The notes below the pieces were generated by a model that saw nothing but the letters and a program-made list of their open reading frames with translations, was not told the origin of the DNA and made no database searches. Below are positions 28,160 to 37,482 of a DNA stretch of 64,000 nucleotides, piece after piece. The stretch lies in contig CADASU010000006.1 of NCBI GenBank assembly GCA_902790675.1, forward strand, positions 1 to 64,000, written 5' to 3'. Numbering within the stretch: position 1 is the first letter of the stretch; each line of letters begins with the position of its first letter. The translations under genes were made by a program, and so were the position numbers. The DNA is from Oscillospiraceae bacterium. Its GTDB lineage: Bacteria > Bacillota > Clostridia > Oscillospirales > Ruminococcaceae.

Positions 28160-29437
28160 TTATTTGATTTCGGTTTTTCCTCCCATATAAGGCTGTAAAG
28201 CTTTAGGAATATTAACCGTTCCATCTTCGTTATAATTGTTTTCTAAAAATGCAATTAACATTCTTGGAGGAGCAACAACCGTGTTGTTAAGTGTGTGTGC
28301 AAAATAGTTTCCTTCTTTTGTTCTAACTCTAATTCCCAATCTTCTTGCCTGTGCATCGCCTAAATTAGAACAACTACCAACTTCAAAATATTTCTTTTGT
28401 CTTGGTGACCACGCTTCAACATCAATACTTTTAACTTTCAAATCGGCCAAATCGCCAGAACAACACTCTAAAGTTCTAACAGGAACATCTAATGAGCGAA
28501 AAAAATCAACTGTATTATTTAGCATATCAACAAAATATTTTTTGCTTTCATCTGGCTTACATATTACAACCATCTCTTGCTTTTCAAACTGATGTATTCT
28601 ATATACGCCTCTCTCTTCAATGCCATGAGCACCAACTTCTTTTCTAAAGCAAGGAGAATAACTCGTATATTTAAACGGCAATTTTTCTTCATCATTAAAA
28701 GTATTAATAAACTTTCCAATCATAGAATGTTCACTGGTTCCAATTAAATAAAGATCTTCTCCTTCAATTTTATACATCATATTTTCCATTTCATCAAAGC
28801 TCATAACACCAGTAACAACTTCACTTCTAATCATATATGGAGGTATGCAATAAGTAAAGCCTCTGTCTATCATAAAATCTCTAGCATATGATAAAATTGC
28901 CGAATGTAGCCTAGCAATATCACCACAAAGATAATAAAACCCATTTCCGCTAGTTTTTCTGGCACTGTCTAGATCTATTCCACAAAATTTTTCCATTATA
29001 TCAACATGATATGGAATATCATAGTCTGGAACTGCTGGATCTCCAAATTTCTCAATTTCAACATTCTCACTATCATCTTTTCCAATAGGAACACTTTCAT
29101 CGATGATGTTAGGAATTACTAACATTATTTTTCTTACTTTTTGAGCAAGTTCAGCTTCTTCTTTTTCCAAATTTTCGAGCTCCGAATTCATTTCTTTAAC
29201 TTTAAGCTTTGTTTTTTCGGCCTCTTCTTTTTCCCCACGCCCAATTAGCGCACCTATTTGCTTGCTCATCTTATTTCGATTTCCACGAATTTGATCACAT
29301 ATAGTCTTTACTTCACGATATCTCTTATCTAAAGACAAAACTTCATCAACCAACTCTAATTTTTGATGTTGAAATTTTTTTTCTATATTATCCTTAACCA
29401 ACTGTGGATTTTCTCTAACAAATTTTATATCTAACAT
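28160..29437 (-). CDS. serS: Seryl-tRNA synthetase
   Basis: Charges tRNA-Ser (and tRNA-Sec where present). The 425-residue protein has the N-terminal tRNA-binding helical hairpin (about residues 25-100), motif 2 (SPCFRKEVGAHG...RIHQFEKQE) and motif 3 (NNTVVAPPRMLIAFLENN). Length is normal. It follows parB by 15 bp on the same strand and probably shares the parAB transcript, ending at the bidirectional hairpin. Confidence 0.96.
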   Translation of the reverse strand: MLDIKFVRENPQLVKDNIEKKFQHQKLELVDEVLSLDKRYREVKTICDQIRGNRNKMSKQIGALIGRGEKEEAEKTKLKVKEMNSELENLEKEEAELAQKVRKIMLVIPNIIDESVPIGKDDSENVEIEKFGDPAVPDYDIPYHVDIMEKFCGIDLDSARKTSGNGFYYLCGDIARLHSAILSYARDFMIDRGFTYCIPPYMIRSEVVTGVMSFDEMENMMYKIEGEDLYLIGTSEHSMIGKFINTFNDEEKLPFKYTSYSPCFRKEVGAHGIEERGVYRIHQFEKQEMVVICKPDESKKYFVDMLNNTVDFFRSLDVPVRTLECCSGDLADLKVKSIDVEAWSPRQKKYFEVGSCSNLGDAQARRLGIRVRTKEGNYFAHTLNNTVVAPPRMLIAFLENNYNEDGTVNIPKALQPYMGGKTEIK

Positions 29438-29452
29438 TACAAATTCCCCTTT

Positions 29453-30307
29453 TTATCTTTTCTGATTTGACAAAGCATATGCCATATCAATTAATTCTTC
29501 TTTGCTATAGAAATCTAAAATCAGTCTACCCTTGCCCTCAGAAGTAACATCTATCTTTACATTTCTTCCTAATTCTTCTTGCATGGAAATCTCTAATTCT
29601 TTATAAATATGATCTCGAGCATGTTTTTTTCTTTCACTTTTCGCTTTTTTCCTATTAGCATTGCCCAATTTTTCTAGCTCTCTAACACTCATACCCTTAG
29701 ACATTGCCTTTAAAGCAACATTTTTTATTGTTTCTTCATCCCCCAAAGATAAAAGTGCCCTACCCTGTCCACCAGATAAATTACCTTGTTCCAGCTCTTC
29801 AATAACTTCTTCGGGCAAACTCAAAAGTCGTATGGCATTCGCAACCGCACTTCTAGATTTACCAACTCGTTTTGAAACTTCATCTTGGGTTAATTTATAG
29901 TCATCCATCAGCATCAAATATCCCTTGGCTTCTTCTATGGGATTCAAATCTTCTCTTTGTAAATTTTCAATCAGCGCAATTTCCATCGTTTGCTTATCAT
30001 CAACATCTTTTATTATTATTGGAACTTCTTTTAGCCCCGCCATTCTTGAAGCTCTCCATCGACGCTCTCCTGCAATTATCTGATATCTTCCTTCAAGCAA
30101 TGGCCTAACAACAATAGGCTGTATAATTCCATGCTCTCTTATCGAATCTGCTAGCGAAGCCATTGCTTCTTCATCAAATTTACGCCTTGGCTGTTCTTTG
30201 TTGGGCTCAACATCTAATATATTAACAACTATTGTGCTGCTTGTTTCTTCAATATTATCTTGAAACAAAGCACTCAAACCCTTTCCCAGTCCACTTTTTC
30301 TTGCCAA
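29453..30307 (-). CDS. parB: Chromosome partitioning protein ParB (Spo0J)
   Basis: CTPase clamp that loads at parS and spreads to organise the origin. The 284-residue protein starts at TTG (LGKGLSALF follows) and has the CTP-binding region with GERRWRA, the arginine patch ENLQREDLNPIEEA, the helix-turn-helix GKSRSAVANAIRLL (ParB-type, not Noc-type, specificity) and a C-terminal dimerisation domain ending QKR. Two parS sites lie just upstream of parA. It overlaps nothing; parA ends 2 bp before its start. Confidence 0.93.
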   Translation of the reverse strand: MARKSGLGKGLSALFQDNIEETSSTIVVNILDVEPNKEQPRRKFDEEAMASLADSIREHGIIQPIVVRPLLEGRYQIIAGERRWRASRMAGLKEVPIIIKDVDDKQTMEIALIENLQREDLNPIEEAKGYLMLMDDYKLTQDEVSKRVGKSRSAVANAIRLLSLPEEVIEELEQGNLSGGQGRALLSLGDEETIKNVALKAMSKGMSVRELEKLGNANRKKAKSERKKHARDHIYKELEISMQEELGRNVKIDVTSEGKGRLILDFYSKEELIDMAYALSNQKR

Positions 30308-30309
30308 AC

Positions 30310-31092
30310 TTAAATCATTCCTTTCTGTTCTTTATGTTTTTTCAACATTTCCCCTGCTAAATTTTTGTATGCTTTTGCTCCTTTAGAGTTTTTATCATAA
30401 TATGCAACTGGTTCACCAAAACTAGGAGCCTCTGATAATCTAACATTTTTTGGTATAACTGATTTATATACCTTCTTTTCAAAATGCTTCTTCACTTCAT
30501 TTACAACCTGCATTGTTAACTTTAATCTACTGTCATACATTGTAAACAAAATCCCTTCAACATCAAGCAACGGATTATAAAGCTTTTTAACTTGTCTCAC
30601 TGTCGACACAAGCTGAGACAACCCTTCCAAAGCATAATATTCACATTGTATTGGAATCAAAATTGTGTCACTAGCAGTTAAAGCATTGAGTGTTAATATC
30701 CCTAAAGATGGCGGACAATCTATAAATATATAATCATATTTTTCTTTTATAGATGAAATCGCATATTTTAATAAAAAAGTTCGTTCCTTTAGCTCAACCA
30801 TCTCAATTTCTGCACCAGCTAATTCAATTCCAGAAGGCAAAACATCCACATTTTTAAATTTAGTATTAATAATCAACGAGTCAATAGCTTTGCGATCAAT
30901 AAGCACATCATATACAGATCCTTTAACTTGCTTTTTTAATATTCCCATTCCACTAGTCGAATTACCTTGCGGATCTAAATCAACAAGCAAGGTTTTTTTC
31001 TTTCTCATACCAACAGCAGCAGTTAAATTAACAGCCGTTGTGGTTTTTCCAACTCCTCCTTTTTGATTGACTATAGAAATAACTCTTCCCAA
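30310..31092 (-). CDS. parA: Chromosome partitioning ATPase ParA (Soj)
   Basis: Deviant-Walker ATPase that moves ParB-parS complexes and, in sporulating Firmicutes, also acts on DnaA. The start is a TTG at 31092 with GGAAGGTGA upstream, giving MGRVISIVNQKGGVGKTTT; the longer frame includes the ribosome site. The signature lysine is intact here (QKGGVGKTT), in contrast to the MinD-like protein. DLDPQGNSTSG and FIDCPPSLG switches are normal. 260 residues. Confidence 0.94.
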   Translation of the reverse strand: MGRVISIVNQKGGVGKTTTAVNLTAAVGMRKKKTLLVDLDPQGNSTSGMGILKKQVKGSVYDVLIDRKAIDSLIINTKFKNVDVLPSGIELAGAEIEMVELKERTFLLKYAISSIKEKYDYIFIDCPPSLGILTLNALTASDTILIPIQCEYYALEGLSQLVSTVRQVKKLYNPLLDVEGILFTMYDSRLKLTMQVVNEVKKHFEKKVYKSVIPKNVRLSEAPSFGEPVAYYDKNSKGAKAYKNLAGEMLKKHKEQKGMI

Positions 31093-31231
31093 AAAATCAC
31101 CTTCCAGTAAAATCAAAAAAATTACTACCTATTTCCTCAATTAAGTTTAATTATACCACATATCAGTTTTTATTCAATATTTTTAATATGATTTTAAGCA
31201 AAAAAATGTCTTTTTTCAAAACCAGACAAAA

Positions 31232-31247
31232 TGTTTCACGTGAAACA
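31232..31247. promoter_or_regulatory. parS site 1
   Basis: A perfect 16-bp palindrome TGTTTCACGTGAAACA, the ParB loading sequence, between parA and noc. Confidence 0.95.
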
Positions 31248-31283
31248 CTAAAAACCAAAACATTATTTTCAACAAAAAAGTAA

Positions 31284-31299
31284 TGTTTCACGTGAAACA
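31284..31299. promoter_or_regulatory. parS site 2
   Basis: A second perfect TGTTTCACGTGAAACA, 52 bp from the first (start to start), embedded in a 26-bp perfect palindrome (31279-31304). A TTTTCAACA motif lies between the two sites (31266-31274). Confidence 0.95.
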
Positions 31300-31348
31300 T
31301 TACTTAAAAAACCAAAATATTAATAGTCATATATTTAAAACAGCCCTA

Positions 31349-32164
31349 TCATTTGGTAAACGCGTTTGGAATTTTAACTATATATTGTATATATTCATCA
31401 CTATCTTCTCTTTTTATTTTTGCCATAATCCCAGCTTTGTGCATAACTTTAACTGCTTTATCAATCGTGTTAAAAAAAATCCTCACATCTTTAATAACCG
31501 GAATAAATTTAGGAGTTGTTTTCTTGGTTTCTTGCTGTAAAAAGTCATTTATATATTCCTCAGTTTGCTTAACATTCAACCGCTTGCTTGTTATATAGTG
31601 AATAGCCTTGTCCACAGATTGATCATCTGGCAATTTTAATAATGCCCTAGCATGACGCTCAGTTAATCCATTAGTTAGCATTTTTAATTGTTGATCCTCA
31701 TTAAATTTTAGCAATCTTATCTTGTTTGCAATTGTTGACTGCGCTTTGCCAAGTTTTGTTGCAGCCTGTTCTTGGGTTATATTCCACTTGTCTATAAGCC
31801 TGCTAATTGCAACAGCTTCTTCAAAATAGTTTAAATCTTTGCGCTGTATATTCTCAATTAAAGCAAAAATTGCCGACTGAGTTGAGTCTGTTTTTAAAAT
31901 AATGCACGGAACTTCTTTTTTCCCCGCCATCTTCGCCGCTTTTAATCTGCGCTCGCCAGAAACCAATTCATACTTATTGTTAGAATTAACCCTAACAGTA
32001 AGCGGCTGCAATATTCCATTGTATTTAATACTTTCTGCTAAATTTTGTAAATCCTCTGTTTCAAAGACCGTTCTAGGTTGTGCCGGGTTTGAAAATATAT
32101 CACTTATTGACAATAAAACAACATGATTTATAGCTTTTTCTCTTGTAAAAAGTTTCATATTCAT
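31349..32164 (-). CDS. noc: Nucleoid occlusion protein Noc (ParB paralogue)
   Basis: ParB-family CTPase that binds its own sites across the chromosome and blocks septation over the nucleoid. The 271-residue protein has GERRLKAAKMAG, ENIQRKDLNYFEEA and a helix-turn-helix reading GKAQSTIANKIRLLKF. The Gln, Lys and Lys in that helix are the residues that distinguish Noc from ParB DNA specificity (the partner ParB here has Arg and Ala). The N-terminal MNMKLFTREKAI could be a short amphipathic membrane-targeting helix. It sits between rsmG and parA, the standard noc position. Confidence 0.85.
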   Translation of the reverse strand: MNMKLFTREKAINHVVLLSISDIFSNPAQPRTVFETEDLQNLAESIKYNGILQPLTVRVNSNNKYELVSGERRLKAAKMAGKKEVPCIILKTDSTQSAIFALIENIQRKDLNYFEEAVAISRLIDKWNITQEQAATKLGKAQSTIANKIRLLKFNEDQQLKMLTNGLTERHARALLKLPDDQSVDKAIHYITSKRLNVKQTEEYINDFLQQETKKTTPKFIPVIKDVRIFFNTIDKAVKVMHKAGIMAKIKREDSDEYIQYIVKIPNAFTK

Positions 32165-32305
32165 ATTATCCTTTCTTTATGATATAGCAACCAGATTTTT
32201 AACACAAACACAGTTATCCGTATGCTTAAAGTATATCAAAAGAAATATAATATATCCAGAATTTTTCATCGCAATTTTCGACTACAGTTGAAAATATAAG
32301 ACAAT

Positions 32306-33016
32306 TCAAATAGGCTTTTTTGATATTTTGCCAGAATTTCTAGGATATTTTGTCGGAGTACGCGATATTTTTTTTATCAAAATAATATTTCTAGCACTAG
32401 AGTCAGGCAATTCAAAATTTTTTATTTTTTCAATTTGTCCACCCAAAACATCAATAGCTTTTTTAGAATCATCTACTTCAACTTCATATTCCGAGCCTTT
32501 CATAGCTATAAAAAAGCCACCAATTTTAACAAGTGGCAAACAATACTCAGACAATTTTTGTAAAGGTGCAACAGCTCTGGCAGTAACATAATCAAATTGT
32601 TCTCTATATTCATCTTTTTTGCCAAGTTCTTCCGCCCGACCATGAATAGTTCTTATTTTAAGATGAAAATTATCAGAAACATGTTGTAAAAAACCAACTC
32701 TTTTTCTTAAACTATCAATTTGCGTTACTTCAACATCTCTTCTGACAATGGAAATCGGCGTAGAAGGAAACCCCGCACCCGTTCCAATGTCGGCTAAGCT
32801 CGCATTGTTTTTTAGTTCAACAGCCTTTAAAACCAACAAGCTATCAATAAAATGTTTATATACTATCTGAGTTGGCTCTGTTATTGCGGTCAAATTAAAT
32901 TTTTTGTTCCATTCAACTAACATATCAGCAAATTTATCTAAACAGTCAATTTGATCATTTGTTAGTTGAACATCATATTTTAAACATTGCTTCTTCAACA
33001 AATTTTTATCTATCAT
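32306..33016 (-). CDS. rsmG: 16S rRNA (guanine-527-N7)-methyltransferase RsmG
   Basis: Methylates G527 of 16S rRNA using S-adenosylmethionine. The 236-residue protein has the SAM-binding motif LADIGTGAGFPSTPISIVR and VTARAVAPLQKL. Its start codon directly follows the mnmG stop, so the two are translationally coupled. The C-terminal tail is slightly longer than usual and Lys/Arg-rich. Confidence 0.95.
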   Translation of the reverse strand: MIDKNLLKKQCLKYDVQLTNDQIDCLDKFADMLVEWNKKFNLTAITEPTQIVYKHFIDSLLVLKAVELKNNASLADIGTGAGFPSTPISIVRRDVEVTQIDSLRKRVGFLQHVSDNFHLKIRTIHGRAEELGKKDEYREQFDYVTARAVAPLQKLSEYCLPLVKIGGFFIAMKGSEYEVEVDDSKKAIDVLGGQIEKIKNFELPDSSARNIILIKKISRTPTKYPRNSGKISKKPI

Positions 33017-34894
33017 CTATAAAGCACCTCGTTGTTTTAACCAAATATTTAAAACCGCGATATCAGCCGGATTAACTCCAGATATTCGAGAAGCTTGTCC
33101 TAAATTTAAAGGCTTTACTTTATTTAATTTTTCTCTTGCTTCCAGTCTCAATCCATCAACACAGCTATAGTCTACATCTATTGGCAATTTCTTAATTTCC
33201 AATTTTCTCATAGCATCCACTTTTTGCTGTTGTTTTTTTATATATCCTTCATATTTTAAACTAATTTCAACCTGTTCTTTTACTTCCAAAGGTAAATCCG
33301 CCGGCATACTCTCATCATATTTTTCCAAAACACTATAACTAAGCTGAGGACGTTTAATTAACTCACCCATCTTTTGAGCTTGTTTTAATTCAGAGGTTCC
33401 TCTAACAATAAATTCTTCATTTAATTCCTTCGAAGGCCTAATTGTAACATTAAAAATTCTGCCTTTTTCTTGTTTTATTTTTTTCTGCTTTTCCAAAAAC
33501 ATATCATATTGTTCCTTGCTAATAAGCCCTACCTCATATCCCAAAGGGGTCAGCCTTTCGTCAGCATTATCTTGCCTTAGCAGCAGTCTATATTCACTTC
33601 TTGCCGTCATCATCCTGTAAGGATCAGTGCACCCTTTAGTAACCAAATCATCAATCAACGTGCCAATATAAGAAGAGGCCCTATCTAAAATGAACTCAGA
33701 TTTACCACATATTTTTCTTGCAGCATTTATTCCCGCAATCAAGCCCTGAGCAGCAGCTTCCTCATATCCCGAAGTTCCATTAAACTGTCCAGCTCCATAT
33801 AAGCCACTAATTTTTTTATATTCTAAGGTAGGATAAAGGAAAACAGGATCACAGCAATCATATTCTATTGCATACGCATTTCTCATTATTTCAACATTTT
33901 CCAAGCCTTCAATTGTCCGTAAGAAAGCAATTTGAACATCTTCAGGAAGTGATGAAGACATCCCTTGCAAATATATTTCTTGTGTTTCTAATCCAACCGG
34001 TTCAATAAACAACTGATGGCGAGGCTTATCCGCAAATCTTACAATTTTATCCTCAATAGACGGACAGTAACGCGGCCCAACCCCTTCAATAACACCACTA
34101 TACAGCGGCGATCTAAACAAATTATTTCTTATAACTTCGTGAGTTTTGGAGTTTGTGTATGCAACAAAACACTGTATTTTATTTTCCAGCTGCAGCTTAT
34201 TTGAAAAAGAAAAGGGCGTAATAACTTCATCACCATTTTGCACTTCTAATTTATCAAAATCTATGCTGCGCCTATTTACTCTAGCCGGAGTTCCTGTTTT
34301 AAAGCGACGTAGTGGCAACTCCAATTTTTTTAAACAGTCAGATAATCCTCTAGCACTCGGCGAACCATCAGGTCCACCATAATATGAAGACTGTCCAACA
34401 AATATTTTGCCCTCCAAATAGGTTCCACAGCAAATTATAACCGCCTTAGTCTTTATAACAGCTCCCAACTTAGTAACAACACTATCAACACAGCCACCGC
34501 TAACTCTTATTTCAACAATTTCATCCTGCTTAACATATAAATTATCTTGCTTTTCCAAAACATTTTTCATATATGTATGATAGCTGCTTCTATCGATTTG
34601 GGCACGCAGACTATGAACAGCTGGCCCTTTTCCACGATTTAAAATTCTGCTCTGTAGCATATTGGCATCAGCCGCTTTGCCCATTTCTCCCCCTAAAGCA
34701 TCTATTTCTCTAACCAGATGTCCTTTAGCCGTTCCTCCAATGGATGGATTACAAGGCATATTTGCTATTTGATCTAAAGACATGGTAAGCAAAATAGTCT
34801 TACATCCCAGTCTTGCCGATGCAAGCGCAGCCTCAACTCCCGCATGACCAGCTCCTAAAACAGCTACTTCCATACTCTCCAATATATATTCCAT
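33017..34894 (-). CDS. mnmG: tRNA uridine-5-carboxymethylaminomethyl enzyme MnmG
   Basis: FAD protein that, with MnmE, modifies the wobble uridine of several tRNAs. The start at ATG 34894 has a GGAGAAATTTG site; a TTG at 34927 is less likely. 625 residues. The FAD-binding [14 protein letters not shown] and [24 protein letters not shown] are intact, and so is the C-terminal domain. Next to mnmE, its partner, with an inverted-repeat element in the 79-bp gap. Confidence 0.95.
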   Translation of the reverse strand: MEYILESMEVAVLGAGHAGVEAALASARLGCKTILLTMSLDQIANMPCNPSIGGTAKGHLVREIDALGGEMGKAADANMLQSRILNRGKGPAVHSLRAQIDRSSYHTYMKNVLEKQDNLYVKQDEIVEIRVSGGCVDSVVTKLGAVIKTKAVIICCGTYLEGKIFVGQSSYYGGPDGSPSARGLSDCLKKLELPLRRFKTGTPARVNRRSIDFDKLEVQNGDEVITPFSFSNKLQLENKIQCFVAYTNSKTHEVIRNNLFRSPLYSGVIEGVGPRYCPSIEDKIVRFADKPRHQLFIEPVGLETQEIYLQGMSSSLPEDVQIAFLRTIEGLENVEIMRNAYAIEYDCCDPVFLYPTLEYKKISGLYGAGQFNGTSGYEEAAAQGLIAGINAARKICGKSEFILDRASSYIGTLIDDLVTKGCTDPYRMMTARSEYRLLLRQDNADERLTPLGYEVGLISKEQYDMFLEKQKKIKQEKGRIFNVTIRPSKELNEEFIVRGTSELKQAQKMGELIKRPQLSYSVLEKYDESMPADLPLEVKEQVEISLKYEGYIKKQQQKVDAMRKLEIKKLPIDVDYSCVDGLRLEAREKLNKVKPLNLGQASRISGVNPADIAVLNIWLKQRGAL

Positions 34895-34931
34895 GACAAA
34901 TTTCTCCAATTTTCTAATATTCGACAAAAAG

Positions 34932-34963
34932 TTTTCAACATTAATTTAACAACCTGTTGAAAA
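34932..34963. repeat. Inverted pair TTTTCAACA-N14-TGTTGAAAA between mnmE and mnmG
   Basis: Two inverted copies of TTTTCAACA (34932-34940 and 34955-34963) with exactly 14 bp between them; flanking bases extend the arms to 11. No T-tract follows, so it is not an obvious terminator. The same 9-mer clusters in the dnaA-dnaN gap. Confidence 0.7.
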
Positions 34964-34973
34964 CTACCAAGAA

Positions 34974-36338
34974 TCACTTACCAACACAAAATTTTGAGAA
35001 CACTTCATTCACAATATGCTCAGATAAGTTTTCACCAGTCAGTTCAAGCAAACTATCTATAGCAGCGTCAATAGATATAACAACTGCATCCCAAGTGAAG
35101 CCCGATTCTATAGCACTAATTGCGTTTTTAAGTTCATCCAAAGCTTTTTGAACAGCCAATTTTTGCCGTTCATTAAAAAGCAACGGCGCGTCAGAATCCA
35201 AAGAATTTAACTGCGTCAGTGATATCATATTTTGTTTCAAACTTTCCATAGTTTGTGGATTTTTACTGGAAGTTTCAACAACGCAATCAAACTGATCAAA
35301 ATTAATAGAATTTTCAACGAGTCCTAAATCCACTTTATTCAAAACGCATATTTTAGGAACATGCTCACAATATTTTAAAACTTCAAATTCGTCTTTACTA
35401 ATCTTTTCAGATCCATCAATAACAAACAAAATCAAATCAGCTTCTTTAATTTTAGCTTTTGCCCTTTCAACCCCAATTTTTTCAACAACATCTTCAGCCA
35501 GTCTAATACCAGCAGTGTCAAACAAAACAAACATTAAGCCATCAATTGTAATAACATTTTCAACAATATCTCTAGTTGTCCCAGAAATATTTGTAACAAT
35601 GCTTTTTTCCTCACCAGACAAGAAATTCATTATAGTAGATTTACCAACATTTGGCCGCCCAACAATTACTGTTTTCACACCATTTTTAATTAAATTTCCA
35701 AGCTTATAATTACTCAAAAGATTTTCAAGATCATCTTTAACCTTGTAAAGATTTTTCTTAACATCATCAGAATCAACCAAATCTAAGTCTTCGTCAGGGT
35801 AGTCTAACCAAGCTTGTATATGTCCATCAATTTTAGTAATATCCTCGCAAATTTCATTTATCTTGCGGTATAACGCCCCTCTTTTAGCAGCATTAGCGGC
35901 CTTTAAAGACAAAAAAGACTGCGCATTTATTACGTCCATAACTGCTTCAGCCTGAGTTAACGTCATTTTATCGTTAAGAAAAGCTCTTTTGGTAAATTCT
36001 CCTGCCTGAGCAGGCCTCGCTCCACTTCTATAAAAAAGTTCCAGCGAGCGTTCTATAATTGCTAATCCCCCATGGCAAGACACTTCAACAACATCTTCAC
36101 CCGTATAGCTGTTAGGAGCACGAAAAACCAAAGCAACTCCATCATCAATAACTTCATCTCCGTCAACAATATGACCATAAGCAGCTCTATATCCTTCCAT
36201 CTCCAATAAAGATTGGTTTTTTACAGGAACAAAAACCTTAGAAGCAATTTCAATGGCTCCTTCCCCCGACAATCTTATAACGCATATTCCAGATTGAGCA
36301 ATAGGCGTAGCAACAGCTGCTATACACTCTTCCAACAA
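34974..36338 (-). CDS. mnmE: tRNA modification GTPase MnmE
   Basis: GTPase partner of MnmG in tRNA wobble-uridine modification. The 454-residue protein has the N-terminal tetrahydrofolate-binding domain, a G domain with GRPNVGKSTIMN (P-loop), GTTRD (switch I), DTAG and NKVD, and ends in FCVGK, the C-terminal Cys-Gly-Lys tail. Translation begins at one of two adjacent TTG codons after GAGAGGTGAGAT. Downstream of jag in the usual order. Confidence 0.95.
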   Translation of the reverse strand: MLEECIAAVATPIAQSGICVIRLSGEGAIEIASKVFVPVKNQSLLEMEGYRAAYGHIVDGDEVIDDGVALVFRAPNSYTGEDVVEVSCHGGLAIIERSLELFYRSGARPAQAGEFTKRAFLNDKMTLTQAEAVMDVINAQSFLSLKAANAAKRGALYRKINEICEDITKIDGHIQAWLDYPDEDLDLVDSDDVKKNLYKVKDDLENLLSNYKLGNLIKNGVKTVIVGRPNVGKSTIMNFLSGEEKSIVTNISGTTRDIVENVITIDGLMFVLFDTAGIRLAEDVVEKIGVERAKAKIKEADLILFVIDGSEKISKDEFEVLKYCEHVPKICVLNKVDLGLVENSINFDQFDCVVETSSKNPQTMESLKQNMISLTQLNSLDSDAPLLFNERQKLAVQKALDELKNAISAIESGFTWDAVVISIDAAIDSLLELTGENLSEHIVNEVFSKFCVGK

Positions 36339-36393
36339 ATCTCACCTCTCATAACAATAAGGAGAGACATTTCCCCGCCCCTCCTTCATTTAA

Positions 36394-37365
36394 TTATATT
36401 TTCTCTTTTAAGTTTATTTTTCCATACTCAGATCGCTCATTTTCAACAGATTTCAAAAATTGCTTTTCAAAATCATAAGTGGAAAGTTTATAATTTTTAC
36501 TTTTAACATTACTATCATTATTATCATTTCGATCGGCATTAATAGTTCTTTTTCTATTATTAGGTTTCATTTTAGTCGGCTTTTTATAATCTAAATTTTC
36601 TCCAGACCATCCTTTTGGACATACAACAACTCTGCGATGTGGATCAACACCAACAGACTTAGAATACACTCCATCCATGTTAGAAATATAAGAGTGAATA
36701 ATTCGTCTCTCATAAGGGTTCATAGGCTCTAAAGACACCGTTTTCTTATTGTTAATAGCTTCTCTAGCTATTCTTCTACTAAGCTGCTGCAGTGTTTTTT
36801 TTCTGTTTTTTCTAAAGTTTCCACTATCCAGCATAACTTTCATATATCTACCACCATCACGGTTAGCAGAAAGAACAACCAAATACTGAATAGCATCCAA
36901 AACTTCGCCGAATCTACCAACAACAACAGCAACATTTTCACCGCTCAAATTAATTGTAAGATTGTTGTTTCCATCAAACTTTAATTCTTTGCTAATCTCG
37001 CCCACATTCAAAAGTGACAAAATCGAGTCCAAATATTCACAAGCTATGGTTGCTTTTGTTCTCATATCTTCATCAGGAATGTCCTCAATTCTGTTATATT
37101 CAATATCAGAACTATAATCAGACTTATCATAATAATTCGAATCTGATTTACTCTCTAAAGAAAATATATCATACTCTTTTTTATCTTCAATCACATCATA
37201 GCTAACTTCATATTCCGACAAATCTTTAAATATGCCAAATAAAAACTTTTTACCTTCTTTAACTAAATTAACCGTAAGCTTTGCTCCATCAACATTTAAC
37301 TGTTTTGATGCATTTATAATTGCCTGTTTTTCGTCTTTTGCTGTCACTCTTAATTTGTTGGTCAT
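36394..37365 (-). CDS. jag: RNA-binding protein Jag (KhpB)
   Basis: Jag-N, KH and R3H domain protein that with KhpA binds RNA and influences elongation and division. ATG 37365 with AGGAGGTTTT upstream gives 323 residues. Jag-N covers roughly residues 3-55 (KLRVTAKDEKQAI, KKFLFGIF), KH about 125-200 (VVVGRFGEVLDAIQYLV) and R3H about 200-265 (MNPYERRIIHSYI, DPHRRVVVCPK). A Lys/Asn-rich ~60-residue tail follows the R3H domain. Conserved neighbour of yidC. Confidence 0.92.
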   Translation of the reverse strand: MTNKLRVTAKDEKQAIINASKQLNVDGAKLTVNLVKEGKKFLFGIFKDLSEYEVSYDVIEDKKEYDIFSLESKSDSNYYDKSDYSSDIEYNRIEDIPDEDMRTKATIACEYLDSILSLLNVGEISKELKFDGNNNLTINLSGENVAVVVGRFGEVLDAIQYLVVLSANRDGGRYMKVMLDSGNFRKNRKKTLQQLSRRIAREAINNKKTVSLEPMNPYERRIIHSYISNMDGVYSKSVGVDPHRRVVVCPKGWSGENLDYKKPTKMKPNNRKRTINADRNDNNDSNVKSKNYKLSTYDFEKQFLKSVENERSEYGKINLKEKI

Positions 37366-37482
37366 TATAAAAAACCTCCTAATCAATAAACGCGCACATT
37401 TCCTTTAGATTGCTTACCCAATCAGCCTTAACATTAAGTAAAATATCAATTAAACAATAAATAATTAATTTAAATATAATTT

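Noticed and set aside
31283..31540. Plus-strand frame starting MFHVKH over parS and the 3' end of noc
   Set aside because: Its first codons are just the parS palindrome translated, and the rest is antisense to noc.
35480..36450. Further TTTTCAACA matches inside mnmE and jag
   Set aside because: They are the antisense of Val/Leu-Glu-Lys codons in minus-strand genes, so I do not count them as regulatory; only intergenic copies were used.
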